64,000 bases of DNA from Lysobacter_L cavernae (GCF_042648505.1 NZ_JBHRXK010000001.1:682001-746000), one strand, 5' to 3'. Shown: positions 1-8,321, counted from the stretch's first letter. The notes: generated by a model not told the origin, from the letters alone. Program-made: numbers and translations.

Positions 1-292
1 GCCGGGTCGGGGCCGGCGGCAGTGGGGCCTCTTCGCCGGCGTTCTCGCCTTCGGCGACCGGGGTCGGCTTGATGATGTCGGCGGCGTGCAGGAACGCGGC
101 ACGCTCCAGGCCGATCTCGACGAAGGCCGCCTGCATGCCCGGCATTACCCGCTGCACCCGGCCCTTGTAGATGTTGCCGACCACGCCACGGCGCCATCCG
201 CGTTCGATGTGCAGCTCCTGCAGCATGCCGTTTTCGACCACCGCGACACGGGTCTCGCGCGGGGTGACGTTGACCAGGATCTCCTCGGTCAT
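1..292 (-). CDS. rng: Ribonuclease G, N-terminal part (gene runs off the window)
   Basis: Only the first about 97 codons are present; the rest lies beyond base 1. The N-terminus (MTEEILVNVTPRETRVAVVE) is the start typical of RNase G, and the following GNIYKGRVQRVMPGMQAAF segment is the conserved beginning of the S1 RNA-binding domain shared by RNase E and RNase G. An Ala/Pro/Glu-rich insert follows the S1 start. RNase G is a cytoplasmic endoribonuclease that trims the 5' end of 16S rRNA and decays some mRNAs. Its ATG overlaps the stop codon of maf (ATGA overlap), so the two are translationally coupled, as in the maf-rng pair of E. coli. RNase E is the alternative, but the short N-terminus and the maf neighbour favour RNase G. 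Confidence 0.9.
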   Translation of the reverse strand, partial: MTEEILVNVTPRETRVAVVENGMLQELHIERGWRRGVVGNIYKGRVQRVMPGMQAAFVEIGLERAAFLHAADIIKPTPVAEGENAGEEAPLPPAPTR

Positions 293-885
293 GCCAGCAC
301 TCCGAACTGGCGCAGCAGCGTCGCGGTCTCGTACAGCGGCAGGCCCATCACCCCGGAGTAGCTGCCGGCCAGGCGGGTGGTGAAGCTCTCGGCCAGGCCC
401 TGGATGGCGTAGGCGCCGGCGCGGCCGTGCGGCTCGCCGCTGGCGACGTAGGCGTCGATCTGGGCCGGGCTCAATGCGGCGAAGGTGACCTCCGACAGCG
501 ACACCGCCTGCGCCTCGCGCGCCGGCGACACCAGCGACACCGCCGAGATCACCTGGTGGGTGCGCCCGGACAGCTTGCGCAGCATGTCCACGGCATCGGC
601 GTCGTCGCGCGGCTTGCCGAACACCTCACCGTTCAGCACAACCTCGGTGTCGGAGCCGAGCACGACCGCGGTCGGATTGCCGACCACCTGCAGCAGGCCG
701 GCCCCGGCCTTCTCGCGGGCGACGCGGCGCACGTAGTCTTCGGCCGGTTCGCCGGGCTGCGGGTGCTCGGGGATGTCGAGGTCGAGCACACCGAACTCCT
801 GACCGGGCGCACCCGACAGCAGGCGGCCCAGCAATTCACGGCGGCGGGGAGATTTCGAGGCGAGATAGAGCATCGGCAAAAGCAT
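289..885 (-). CDS. maf: Maf-family nucleotide pyrophosphatase (YhdE type)
   Basis: The protein is 198 aa and starts with the family signature LYLASKSPRRRELL, followed later by GSDTEVVLNGEVFGKP and the GRAGAYAIQG loop, so the whole Maf/Ham1-like fold is present. Maf proteins are cytoplasmic nucleoside triphosphate pyrophosphatases; the branch next to rng (E. coli YhdE) acts on dTTP/UTP and modified nucleotides and is linked to division control. I start at the ATG at 885 because an AGG lies just upstream; the ATG at 873 (MLYLASKS) is an equally plausible start. The stop overlaps the rng start by 4 bases. The gene diverges from the SIMPL gene at 995. Confidence 0.92.
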   Translation of the reverse strand: MLLPMLYLASKSPRRRELLGRLLSGAPGQEFGVLDLDIPEHPQPGEPAEDYVRRVAREKAGAGLLQVVGNPTAVVLGSDTEVVLNGEVFGKPRDDADAVDMLRKLSGRTHQVISAVSLVSPAREAQAVSLSEVTFAALSPAQIDAYVASGEPHGRAGAYAIQGLAESFTTRLAGSYSGVMGLPLYETATLLRQFGVLA

Positions 886-994
886 AACCTGCACTGACTG
901 AGCCGCAGCCGCGGCCGACCGCGTAACCCCGATCGGGCTCACGAATCGTTCACTGCATCGGCAAGACCCTTGATCCGATCTCCAGGAGTTGCAA

Positions 995-1786
995 ATGCCT
1001 GACCTCAGGAAAGCTGTCCCGCGCGCCCCCCGTCCGTCCCGCTTCGCCCCGCGCCAGTTTGTCCTCGCGCCCGTTCTCGCGGTCGCCCTAGTCTTTGGAG
1101 CCACGCCTTTCATGACCGCCAGCGCGCAGACCACCCCTTATGTAGCCACCGACGGCACCCTGCTCTCGGTGTCGGCGCAGGCCGAGGCCAAGCGCATCCC
1201 GGACATCGCCACGGTCTCGACCGGCGTGGTCACCCAGGCAAGCGATGCCAACAGCGCGCTGCGCGCCAACGCTGAGCAGATGACCCGGGTGGTCACCGCG
1301 ATCAAGGCCGCCGGCATCGCCGAGCGCGACATCCAGACCAGCGGCGTCAACCTCAACCCGCAGTACAAGTACGGCGAGAACCAGCCGCCGACCATCACCG
1401 GCTACCAGGCCAGCAACAACGTCAATCTGACCGTGCGCGACATCGCCAAGCTCGGCAAGATCCTCGATGCCCTGGTCGCCACCGGCGCCAACCAGATCAA
1501 CGGCCCCAGCTTCGACATCGACGACAAGGAAAAGGACAGCGCCTACGACGAGGCCCGTCGTGCCGCCGTGGAAAAGGCCCAGGCGCGGGCCGAGATGTAC
1601 GCCAAGACCCTGGGCATGAAGGTGCGCCGCATCGTCAGCCTCAGCGAGGGCGGTGGTTTCGCGCCGCCGCGGCCGATGGCGATGATGGCCATGGGCCGCG
1701 CCAAGGAGGCCTACGACACGCCGATCGCGCCGGGCGAAAGCACGCTGTCGGTCAATCTCGACGTCGTGTTCGAACTGGGCCGCTGA
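995..1786 (+). CDS. Secreted SIMPL-domain (DUF541) protein
   Basis: The protein is 263 aa. An N-terminal export signal with an unusually long basic n-region runs to about residue 44 (cleavage after ASA), and the rest matches the SIMPL/DUF541 family: an opening LLSVSAQAEAKRIPDIATVSTGV strand, then the R/N-rich helix and the central GYQASNNVNLTVRDIAKLG segment. SIMPL proteins form periplasmic oligomers; their biochemical role is mostly unknown, with some linked to oxidative stress or interleukin-receptor-kinase binding. The start at 995 is set by an AGGAG at 984-988 with a 6-base spacer; an in-frame TTG at 989 lies too close to that site. It is one of the plus-strand genes inserted between maf and rlmH. 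Confidence 0.88.
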   Translation: MPDLRKAVPRAPRPSRFAPRQFVLAPVLAVALVFGATPFMTASAQTTPYVATDGTLLSVSAQAEAKRIPDIATVSTGVVTQASDANSALRANAEQMTRVVTAIKAAGIAERDIQTSGVNLNPQYKYGENQPPTITGYQASNNVNLTVRDIAKLGKILDALVATGANQINGPSFDIDDKEKDSAYDEARRAAVEKAQARAEMYAKTLGMKVRRIVSLSEGGGFAPPRPMAMMAMGRAKEAYDTPIAPGESTLSVNLDVVFELGR

Positions 1787-1789
1787 GCG

Positions 1790-1981
1790 ATGGGCCGCGC
1801 CGGCAAAACCGCCCCGCCCGCCCCCGACCCCAAACCGGGGCGCAACCCCGGCTACGCCGAGCCAAACCCGCGCGACCGCGAGGACGCCGCCCAGCCACAC
1901 CCGCGCAAGGCGCCGAACCCGGACGCGGGCGGCTTGGACCGCGACCCGGACCCGATGCCGGACCGCGTCGACAAGCACTGA
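1790..1981 (+). CDS. Small proline-rich hydrophilic protein
   Basis: The frame encodes 63 residues, rich in Pro, Asp, Arg and Lys, with no hydrophobic segment and no recognised domain; it is probably disordered. The ATG lies 3 bases after the stop of the SIMPL gene, so it could be co-translated, and a strong hairpin follows 20 bases after its stop, which fits a gene end. Against it: GC-rich DNA makes Pro/Arg/Ala-rich open frames by chance, and no clear ribosome-binding site of its own is seen. Function unknown. Confidence 0.4.
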   Translation: MGRAGKTAPPAPDPKPGRNPGYAEPNPRDREDAAQPHPRKAPNPDAGGLDRDPDPMPDRVDKH

Positions 1982-2000
1982 ATACGCGTTGTCATGACGA

Positions 2001-2028
2001 GCAGGCCCGCCTTGGCGGGCCTGCTTCG
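2001..2028 (+). terminator. Hairpin after the SIMPL/small-ORF unit
   Basis: GCAGGCCCGCC (2001-2011) and GGCGGGCCTGC (2014-2024) form an 11-bp perfect inverted repeat, followed by TTCGTTT. The T-tract is interrupted, so this is a probable rather than classic intrinsic terminator. Confidence 0.55.
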
Positions 2029-2153
2029 TTTGCGGGCCTCCGGCTTCGGCATGGATCTCGTCAGCATTGATCCGCCGCATCGAGCCGCACCGAGTCAACC
2101 CCGCAGCCGTCGTCCATGCGTTGTCACTCACAGGCAACCCAAGGAGGTCCGAG

Positions 2154-2843
2154 ATGACGCACGCGATCGCTCTCCCTTCCCATCGGTCCGGCGCGTTCGA
2201 GCCGCCGCGGCTCGACGGCAACCGCATCGTCGCCAACGCCGGCGCCCTCGCGGTCAACGCCGCGCTGCTGCTGTTGCTGCTGGTGCCGTTGACCGCACCG
2301 CAGCTGCTGACTCTGCCGCGCCGTGACGACAACCCGGTCCTGATCCAGGTGGTGCGCGCCAAGCCGAAGCCAATCACGTCCGAACCAGTGCCTGTACCAG
2401 TGGTGCCGAAAACCGCTCGCCAGCCGGCCGTCACGACCCCGCAGCCACGCATCGAGACGCCCCCGCTCGAGCCGGTCGCCGACAGCCAGCCCGGTGACGA
2501 GGCCTTGGCCCCGGCCGACCCCGTCGGCGAGCAGGGCGTGGCCTCGCTGGCACCCACCCTGCCCCAAGCCGGCGCGCAACTTCAGACGTTGTCGGCACCG
2601 CCGCCGGCCTACCCCGGCGCCGCGGTGCGCGACGGCCTGACCGGCACGGTCGAGCTGGAAATCCTGGTCGACGTCGACGGCAAGCCGATCGAGGCGCGCG
2701 TGGTGCGCAGCAGCGGCCACCGTGTGCTCGACCAGGCCGCGCGCCGGGTGGTGCTCACGCGCTGGACCTTCGAGCCGGCGCTGCAGTACGGCCGACCGGT
2801 GCAGGCGCTGGGACGGGTGCCGATCGAGTTCAAGCTCGATTGA
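2154..2843 (+). CDS. TonB-family energy-transducer protein
   Basis: The protein is 229 aa. It has a short cytoplasmic N-terminus, one membrane helix at about residues 30-50 (NAALLLLLLVPL), a Pro/Lys/Glu-rich periplasmic linker (about 60-145) and a C-terminal TonB domain (about 150-229: PPAYPGAAVRDGLTGTVELE... WTFEPALQYGRPV). TonB proteins work with ExbB/ExbD to transmit proton-motive force to outer-membrane receptors. No exbB or exbD is nearby, so this is a stand-alone paralogue and the receptor it serves cannot be told from here. The start at 2154 is fixed by a strong AAGGAGGT at 2141-2148 with a 5-base spacer; upstream in-frame codons from 2067 lack one. Confidence 0.88.
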   Translation: MTHAIALPSHRSGAFEPPRLDGNRIVANAGALAVNAALLLLLLVPLTAPQLLTLPRRDDNPVLIQVVRAKPKPITSEPVPVPVVPKTARQPAVTTPQPRIETPPLEPVADSQPGDEALAPADPVGEQGVASLAPTLPQAGAQLQTLSAPPPAYPGAAVRDGLTGTVELEILVDVDGKPIEARVVRSSGHRVLDQAARRVVLTRWTFEPALQYGRPVQALGRVPIEFKLD

Positions 2844-2857
2844 ATCCTGTGGCACCA

Positions 2858-2884
2858 ACAAAAACGCCCCTCAATGCGGGGCGT
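2858..2884 (-). terminator. Intrinsic terminator of the 2912-3385 gene
   Basis: ACGCCCC (2864-2870) pairs with GGGGCGT (2878-2884); read on the minus strand the stem is followed by TTTTTGTTGG. It lies 28 bases past the stop of the minus-strand gene and between two convergent genes. Confidence 0.7.
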
Positions 2885-2911
2885 CTGACATTCAAGCACT
2901 CCATTCCCGAC

Positions 2912-3385
2912 TCAACCCGGTGCCGGACCCACTCGGACCTTTTCGTAGGTGTATCTGATGAGCCCCCAGGTGCCACCTGTCGCGCTCCCCGTCCACTGGT
3001 AGGTCCATGACTCGATGAAACCTCCGCTGACATGGGTGATGGCGATCGTTTCACCGGGAGTACCCGAGGCAGGGAGCGGCACCGGGGGGCCACTTCCTGG
3101 TCCGGCCGCAACAAAACCCGGTGCGCCCGAGGAGGCCACCGCCAAGGTACGGGACACCGTCAAGCGGTCCCTCCCCGAAAAGCGGGTGGTAACGCCCGGC
3201 GGACTTGGTGCGCCCTGCTCAACCAGCCACTGCTGGATCTGGAGCCCTTCCAGCGAGTTGGCCGAATACTCGGCACGCGCCGTGACATGCGAAACATGGG
3301 TATCGGCTGCATGCGCGCTGCCAATTCCGGCAGCCAGCAAGCCCGCCAGGAACAGCCGAATGAACCTGGATCGTGAATCCTTCAT
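2912..3385 (-). CDS. Hypothetical secreted protein
   Basis: The protein is 157 aa with a clear Sec signal peptide: basic MKDSRSRFIR, a hydrophobic core LFLAGLLAAGIG, and a likely cleavage after AHA at about residue 26. The mature part is Gly/Ser/Pro/Thr-rich with aromatic strands near the end (WTYQW, GLIRYTYEKV), suggesting a small beta-rich periplasmic or extracellular protein. I recognise no family. It has an AAGG just before the ATG at 3385 and its own terminator at 2858-2884, so it is probably a monocistronic gene. It lies between tonB and rlmH inside a normally contiguous housekeeping cluster. Confidence 0.75.
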   Translation of the reverse strand: MKDSRSRFIRLFLAGLLAAGIGSAHAADTHVSHVTARAEYSANSLEGLQIQQWLVEQGAPSPPGVTTRFSGRDRLTVSRTLAVASSGAPGFVAAGPGSGPPVPLPASGTPGETIAITHVSGGFIESWTYQWTGSATGGTWGLIRYTYEKVRVGPAPG

Positions 3386-3485
3386 ATACCTTGACTCCGT
3401 TCGTTAGTGACTTCATGTCGTCCCCTGACGCCCCCTCGCCAATGTGCAACACGCGACCGCCTGACGCGCGCCGTCCCCGGCCATG

Positions 3486-3956
3486 TCACGCCCGGTGATA
3501 CGGATGATTCGCCAGCAACGCGGCCGCGCGATACAACTGCTCGGCCACCACCAGCCGCACCAGCATGTGCGGCAGGGTCAGCGGCCCCAGAGACCACGAC
3601 TCGTCACCGCGCGCGATCACCTCGGGTGCATGACCTTCGGGGCCGCCAATCAGGAAGGCGAGATCGCGCCCCTGCCCGCGCCAGTGCTCCAGCCGCTGCG
3701 CCAGTTGTTCCGAGGACCAGGTCCGGCCGCGGCCGTCGAGCGTCACCACGCAGGCGTTCTTCGGCAACGCGGCCAGCACGCGCGCACCCTCGTCCTGCGT
3801 CGCGCGCGCGGCGTCGCGGCCTTTGCCGCGCAGACCGGGCTCGATCTCGACCAGTTCCAGTGGCAGCCAGTGCGACAGGCGCTTCTGGTATTCGCCGAAG
3901 CCGTCGGCGACCCAGCGCGGCGCGCGTTCGCCGACGGCGATCAATTTCGCTTTCAT
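3486..3956 (-). CDS. rlmH: 23S rRNA pseudouridine-1915 N3-methyltransferase RlmH
   Basis: The 156-aa protein covers the full RlmH length. It begins MKAKLIAVGER, contains the SPOUT-fold AdoMet-binding loop FLIGGPEGH and ends LRLSxM-like (LTLPHMLVRLVVAEQLYRA, then NHPYHRA). RlmH methylates pseudouridine 1915 of 23S rRNA in assembled 70S ribosomes. The ATG at 3956 is preferred; an in-frame GTG at 3962 exists but gives an unusual MPM start. In relatives rlmH directly follows rsfS; here the two are 2.1 kb apart, separated by phoX and a repeat cluster. Confidence 0.95.
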   Translation of the reverse strand: MKAKLIAVGERAPRWVADGFGEYQKRLSHWLPLELVEIEPGLRGKGRDAARATQDEGARVLAALPKNACVVTLDGRGRTWSSEQLAQRLEHWRGQGRDLAFLIGGPEGHAPEVIARGDESWSLGPLTLPHMLVRLVVAEQLYRAAALLANHPYHRA

Positions 3957-4072
3957 CGGCACGCATGGTAGCGGCAGCCCGTCACGATCCAGCGCTTTGA
4001 CACGGCAGTGTCATATGGCGGCCACGCCGCGCCCCTAGCGTGCAGGCTCCCCCAGCCCCGCAGGAGTTGCAG

Positions 4073-5626
4073 ATGGATGCGTTCGACCTCTCCCGCCGCC
4101 AGGTCCTCAAAGGCAGTGCCGCCGCGATGGCGGTGGGTGCCATGGGCAGCCTGAGCGCGCTTTACTCGCGTCAGGCGCTCGCTGCCACCGACCCGACCCG
4201 GCTCGCCCCGATCCCCGGCCGTTACGGCCCACTCGCCCCGGTCGCCGACCAGGCCACCGGCCTGCCGCTGCTGCAGCTGCCGCGCGGTTTCAGCTACCGC
4301 TCATTCGGCTGGAGCGGCGACCGCATGCGCGACGGCCGCCCCTGCCCCGACCGCCACGACGGCATGGCCGTGGTCAGCGTGCGCCGCCCCGGTCATGGCC
4401 GGCACGACCGCGACGACGCGCGTGGTCACGGCAATGGCCGCGGCCACGAGCTGGTGCTGATCCGCAACCACGAGCGCGGCGGCGCCACCCCGATCCAGGC
4501 GCCGGGCATGTACGACACCGGCGACATCGGCGGCGGCCAGGTCGCCGGTGGCGGCACCACCACCCTCACCTACCGCCATGGCGAATGGCGCAGCATCGAG
4601 GCCAGCCTCGGCGGCACCCTGGTCAACTGCGCCGGCGGCCCGACCCCGTGGGGCACCTGGCTGACCTGCGAGGAGATCAAGACCAACGCGGTCTCCAGCA
4701 CCGGCAAGAAGCACGGCTACGTGTTCGAGGTGCACCCGGATGCCGAACGCACCAGCGGCCGGCCGCTGGTCGGGCTGGGCCGTTTCAGCCACGAGGCCGT
4801 GGCGATCGACCCGCGCACCGGCGTCGTCTACCTGACCGAGGACGACCGCAACAAATCCGGCCTGTACCGCTACATCCCCAACGACCGCGCCGGCCGTTAC
4901 GGCTCGCTCGAACACGGCGGCCGCCTGCAGGCCGCACGCGTGCGCGGCAAGCCCAACGCCGACCTCATCGTCGCCGCGATCGGCACCGAGTACGCACTGG
5001 AATGGGTCGACGTTCCTGATCCGGACCTCGACACCATCGTCGCCCCGGCCGGCTTCCCCGATATCTCCGCCGGCGACACCCTCAGCGGCACCTTCGCGCA
5101 GGGCTGGAGCGAGGGCGCGCTGCGCATGAGCCGCGGCGAGGGCATCTGGTACAGCTACGGCAAGATGTTCATCGTCGACACCAGCACCGGCGTCGACAGC
5201 CGTGGCCGCAAGGGCCGCGGCAACGGCGCGGTGTGGGTGCTCGACCTGGCCACCCAGCGCCTGCGCGCGCTGTTCGTCAGCGGCAACCAGCTGGCCGCGC
5301 ACAACCCCGACAACGTCACGGTGAGCGCGCGCGGCGGCGTGCTGCTGTGCGAGGACGGCGGCGAAAGCCCGGACCAGTACGGTCCCGGCGCGCGCCTGAT
5401 CGGCCTGACCCGGCAGGGCGAGTCGTTCTACTTCTGCAAGAACAACGTCGAGCTGACTTCGACCCAGATCGCCAACGCCGGCAAGACCATCGCCGAGGGC
5501 GACTACCGCGACAGCGAATTCTGCGGCGCCTGCTGGGACCCGTTCGGCCGCACGTTGTTCGTCAACATCCAGACCCCGGGCATCACCGTGGCGATCACTG
5601 GACCGTGGGAGCGCGGGCATTTGTAG
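4073..5626 (+). CDS. Tat-exported PhoX-family phosphatase (DUF839)
   Basis: The protein is 517 aa. Its N-terminus has a twin-arginine signal, LSRRQVLK at residues 6-13, followed by an Ala/Gly/Met-rich core, so it is exported folded through Tat. The body carries DUF839/PhoX hallmarks: NCAGGPTPWGTWLTCEE and the segment LGRFSHEAVAIDPRTGVVYL, then the beta-propeller blades to FVNIQTPG near the end. PhoX enzymes are Ca/Fe-dependent alkaline phosphatases acting on phosphomonoesters in the periplasm; many DUF839 proteins are uncharacterised, so the substrate is inferred. AGGAG at 4062-4066 with a 6-base spacer fixes the ATG at 4073. The gene is inserted between rlmH and rsfS, on the opposite strand. 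Confidence 0.88.
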   Translation: MDAFDLSRRQVLKGSAAAMAVGAMGSLSALYSRQALAATDPTRLAPIPGRYGPLAPVADQATGLPLLQLPRGFSYRSFGWSGDRMRDGRPCPDRHDGMAVVSVRRPGHGRHDRDDARGHGNGRGHELVLIRNHERGGATPIQAPGMYDTGDIGGGQVAGGGTTTLTYRHGEWRSIEASLGGTLVNCAGGPTPWGTWLTCEEIKTNAVSSTGKKHGYVFEVHPDAERTSGRPLVGLGRFSHEAVAIDPRTGVVYLTEDDRNKSGLYRYIPNDRAGRYGSLEHGGRLQAARVRGKPNADLIVAAIGTEYALEWVDVPDPDLDTIVAPAGFPDISAGDTLSGTFAQGWSEGALRMSRGEGIWYSYGKMFIVDTSTGVDSRGRKGRGNGAVWVLDLATQRLRALFVSGNQLAAHNPDNVTVSARGGVLLCEDGGESPDQYGPGARLIGLTRQGESFYFCKNNVELTSTQIANAGKTIAEGDYRDSEFCGACWDPFGRTLFVNIQTPGITVAITGPWERGHL

Positions 5627-5660
5627 GGCTTCGTCGCCTGGAACGGTGAGTCGTAACTGC

Positions 5661-6040
5661 GGCTGCTGTTTCAAACAGCCGATTCCGTATACAGACCCGA
5701 AGGGCGGCGCACAGGGATGTGCCGTTTTCCGACCGAGCCATGGATGGCGAGTCGGAAAATCCCCTCAGCCGTTCCGGTCGTGGGGCTGATGTGTCGAGGA
5801 AAGCCCTTCTCTTTGGTTACTTTCTCTTGGGCCAGCAAGAGAAAGTGACCCGGCCGCGTCAGCGGACGGAAGCATTGGATGTTGCTGTTTAAACGCGATC
5901 GGTAAAGCGTGAAAAGTCCCTGGACCTTCGATCCCCGGCCATCGGGCATAGCCCGATGGCGCTCAACGCCGCGCGAGCCAATGGCTCGCAAGCAGCGGCG
6001 CTTCGCCCCGCCTTCGCGGGAATGACGAGCAAGGCAACCG
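5661..6040. repeat. Cluster of palindromic intergenic repeats
   Basis: No gene is credible in this 480-base gap. It holds a chain of inverted repeats: TTTTCCGAC (5725-5733) with GTCGGAAAA (5751-5759); GGTTACTTTCTCTTG (5815-5829) with CAAGAGAAAGTGACC (5836-5850), 14 of 15 positions paired; ATCGGGC/GCCCGAT at 5941-5957; GCGAGCC/GGCTCGC at about 5974-5990; and a CCCGCCTTCGCGGG palindrome followed by AATGACGAGC at about 6007-6030. I recognise the second and last as dispersed intergenic elements common in Xanthomonadaceae (their false translations read AQEKVTKEKG and VIPAKAG). Family membership is from memory and not checked. Confidence 0.7.
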
Positions 6041-6049
6041 CGAAGACAA

Positions 6050-6079
6050 AATACAAACGGCGCCCCAAGGACGCCGTTT
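6050..6079 (-). terminator. Intrinsic terminator of the leuS-to-rsfS run
   Basis: AAACGGCG (6055-6062) pairs with CGCCGTTT (6072-6079); on the minus strand the stem is followed by GTATTTTG. It sits 27 bases past the rsfS stop. It shows that transcription from nadD/rsfS probably ends here and does not reach rlmH. Confidence 0.65.
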
Positions 6080-6105
6080 CTCTACTCAACCGATGACCCG
6101 ACGCC

Positions 6106-6528
6106 TCAAAGGCGCTCCTCCGCATCGGTCTCGTACTCGTCGTCGCCCGGCGGCTGGTCGCCAACCGTCCACAGACGCTCCAGCGCATAAAACTCGCGCA
6201 CGCGCGGCAGCATCACGTGGACCACGACATCGCCCAGGTCGACCAGCACCCACTCGGCTTCGCGCTCGCCCTCCACGCCAAGCGGCATGACGTCGAGGTT
6301 CTTGGCGAACTTGACCACCTCGTCGGCGACCGACTTGACGTGGCGGGTGGAGGTGCCCGAGGCGATCACCATGTAGTCGGTGACGCTGCTCTTGCCGCGC
6401 ACATCGATCTCGACGACATCTTTGGCTTTGAGCTCTTCGACCGCGGCATGCACCGTCTTGAGTAGGACTTCGACCGGCGGCGGCGGATTGGGCAGGCGGG
6501 TCTTGATGACTTGCGCTTGGGTGGTCAA
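6106..6528 (-). CDS. rsfS: Ribosome silencing factor RsfS
   Basis: The 140-aa protein contains the full RsfS/Iojap domain: a first helix LLKTVHAAVEELKAKDVVEIDV, the signature DYMVIASGTSTRHVKSVADEV and the strand WVLVDLGDVVVHVM, ending with FYALERLW. RsfS binds ribosomal protein uL14 and blocks subunit joining when nutrients are short. The open frame starts at TTG 6528; no good ribosome-binding site is visible, so the first about 20 residues are uncertain. A short acidic tail (DDEYETDAEERL) extends past the domain. It follows nadD by 38 bases, the usual nadD-rsfS order. Confidence 0.92.
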   Translation of the reverse strand: MTTQAQVIKTRLPNPPPPVEVLLKTVHAAVEELKAKDVVEIDVRGKSSVTDYMVIASGTSTRHVKSVADEVVKFAKNLDVMPLGVEGEREAEWVLVDLGDVVVHVMLPRVREFYALERLWTVGDQPPGDDEYETDAEERL

Positions 6529-6566
6529 GGGACGTGGGCTCGCAGTACGGGGGGATGGCCTGTGGA

Positions 6567-7244
6567 TTATAACGGAGCCGATGCCGGCTCCCGGCCCGCA
6601 TACAGGTCGTGACGGGAGATGTACTCAGCCACCGTGGCCGGCACCCAGTCGCGCCAGGGCTCGCCCGCGGCGATGCGGCGGCGCAGCTCGGTGGACGATT
6701 CCGGGCGCTGCTGGACCAGCGTGAACACGGCGAAGCCGCCTGCCGGTGTGGACCGCAGGGTTTCGGCCGGGCGCCAGCGTGGACCGATCTCGGCCTGTAC
6801 CTGCGGCGCTTCCGCCGCGATGGCGTCGGCGTCGAGCCGCGATCCCGGCCGCGCCACGGCGAGGATGTGGGCGTACTCGAACAGCTCGCGCCAGCGGTGC
6901 CAGCCGTGCAGCTGCAGCAGCGAATCGCCGCCGAGCATCCACACGATGGGCGCTTGTGCACCCAGCTCGGCGCGCAGCTCACGCAGGGTATCGACGGTGT
7001 AGGACGGCCCGTCGCGTCCCAGTTCGCGGCGATCGACCTTCAACCCCGGCTCGCCGGCCACGGCGAGGTCGAGCATGCGCGCACGCTGCACGGCATCGGC
7101 ATGGGTCGCGTCCTTGTGCGGTGGATCGGCCGCCGGCAACAGGCGGACTTCGGCATCAAGGGCGTCACGCACCGCGCACGCGACCGCCAAGTGCCCGGCA
7201 TGCACCGGGTCGAAGGTGCCACCGTAATAGACCCGCAGACTCAT
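6567..7244 (-). CDS. nadD: Nicotinate-nucleotide adenylyltransferase
   Basis: The 225-aa protein has the nucleotidyltransferase signature GGTFDPVHAGHL at residues 8-19 and the C-terminal SSTELRRRI (the family ISSTxIR motif). It adenylates nicotinate mononucleotide to deamido-NAD, a required step of NAD synthesis in the cytoplasm. The ATG at 7244 overlaps the holA stop by 4 bases (ATGA), indicating translational coupling. Length and motifs are normal for the family. Confidence 0.96.
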   Translation of the reverse strand: MSLRVYYGGTFDPVHAGHLAVACAVRDALDAEVRLLPAADPPHKDATHADAVQRARMLDLAVAGEPGLKVDRRELGRDGPSYTVDTLRELRAELGAQAPIVWMLGGDSLLQLHGWHRWRELFEYAHILAVARPGSRLDADAIAAEAPQVQAEIGPRWRPAETLRSTPAGGFAVFTLVQQRPESSTELRRRIAAGEPWRDWVPATVAEYISRHDLYAGREPASAPL

Positions 7245-8320
7245 CCGCTGCGGGCAGCCGACAGCAGCCGTGCAGCACGTGGTTCGGCCACGGCCAGCAG
7301 CAGCCGCTCCAGCGCGAGCCAGGCATCGCCGGGCTCCTCGCCGACGCGCATGCGGCCCTTGGCGATGCGATCGACGCGGCCGGCCTGGGCGACAAAGGCA
7401 TCCCAGCGCGGCGCGACATGGCGCTGCAGCGCGCGCCGGTACATCGGCTGCTTCGAATCCCAGATCCGCTGCGCCTTGAACTCGGCGGCGAGATTGCCGC
7501 CGCGCGCCTGCACCCGCGCAAGCGTCGCCGTGCGCTGCAACTCCAGCACCACCATGCCGAGCAGTGCCGGCACCGCCTCGCCCTCGGCGCGCAGGCCGGC
7601 GAGCATGCGCGACACCTGCGCGCCCTGCCCGTTCATCGCCGCGTCGACCACGCGGAACACGTCAAAGCGCGCGGCATCGGCGACCAGCGCCTGCATCCGC
7701 TCGACATCGAGCACCTGCCCGTCGGACAGCAGCGCCAGTTTGTCGATCTCCTGCGCCGCGGCCAGCAGGTTGCCCTCGACGCGGTCGGCCAAGCTCTGCA
7801 CCGCCGCATGATCGGCCTTGAGGCCGCGCGTGCGCAGGCGCCGCTCGATCCAGTCCGACAGCTCGTGCGGCTTGACTGCCCAGGCGATCGCGACCTGGCC
7901 GATGCGGCCGATCGCCTCGCTCCACTTGCCGCCGTGCTGCTTGCTCCATTCGCCGGCGCTGACCAGCAGAACCACGTCCGGCGGCGGGTCGGCACAGAAG
8001 CCGCTGATGACCTCGGCACCTTCCTTGCCCGGCTTGCCGCTGGGCAGGCGCAGCTCGACCAGGCGTCGGCTGGCGAACAGGCTGGGCGCGCGGAAGCTGG
8101 CTTCGAGCGCGTTCCAGTCGGGCTCGCGCTGGTTGCCTTCGGCCTCGAACACCTCGCGCTCGCTGATGCCTTGCCGGCGCGCCGCGGCGCGCACGGCGTC
8201 GGCCGCCTCGAGCACGCGCAGCGGCTCGGGGCCGGCGATCAGGTACGCCGGGCGCAGCGGTGGCGGGCTGGATTGATCGAGCCCGAGCTGGGCGACCAGC
8301 TGCTCCGGCTTCAGTTCCAT
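7241..8320 (-). CDS. holA: DNA polymerase III subunit delta
   Basis: The 359-aa protein starts MELKPEQLVAQL, then LRPAYLIAGPEPLRVLEAADAVR (the delta-subunit equivalent of a Walker region, without a functional P-loop), and continues with the typical delta collar-domain helices including GNLLAAAQEIDKLALL. Delta is the wrench of the clamp loader that opens the beta sliding clamp. It starts one base after the lptE stop and overlaps nadD, so lptE-holA-nadD are tightly coupled, as in many gammaproteobacteria. Confidence 0.94.
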   Translation of the reverse strand: MELKPEQLVAQLGLDQSSPPPLRPAYLIAGPEPLRVLEAADAVRAAARRQGISEREVFEAEGNQREPDWNALEASFRAPSLFASRRLVELRLPSGKPGKEGAEVISGFCADPPPDVVLLVSAGEWSKQHGGKWSEAIGRIGQVAIAWAVKPHELSDWIERRLRTRGLKADHAAVQSLADRVEGNLLAAAQEIDKLALLSDGQVLDVERMQALVADAARFDVFRVVDAAMNGQGAQVSRMLAGLRAEGEAVPALLGMVVLELQRTATLARVQARGGNLAAEFKAQRIWDSKQPMYRRALQRHVAPRWDAFVAQAGRVDRIAKGRMRVGEEPGDAWLALERLLLAVAEPRAARLLSAARSG

Positions 8321-8321
8321 G

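Noticed and set aside
1088..2557. 489-codon minus-strand open frame over SIMPL and TonB genes
   Set aside because: It is antisense to two well-supported genes and has the Ala/Arg/Gly/His-rich composition of GC-rich shadow frames.
4301..5674. 457-codon minus-strand open frame opposite phoX
   Set aside because: Shadow of the PhoX gene; no ribosome-binding site and shadow-like composition.
5671..6188. Two minus-strand frames in the repeat cluster encoding AQEKVTKEKG and VIPAKAG
   Set aside because: These peptides are false translations of dispersed palindromic DNA repeats common in this group.
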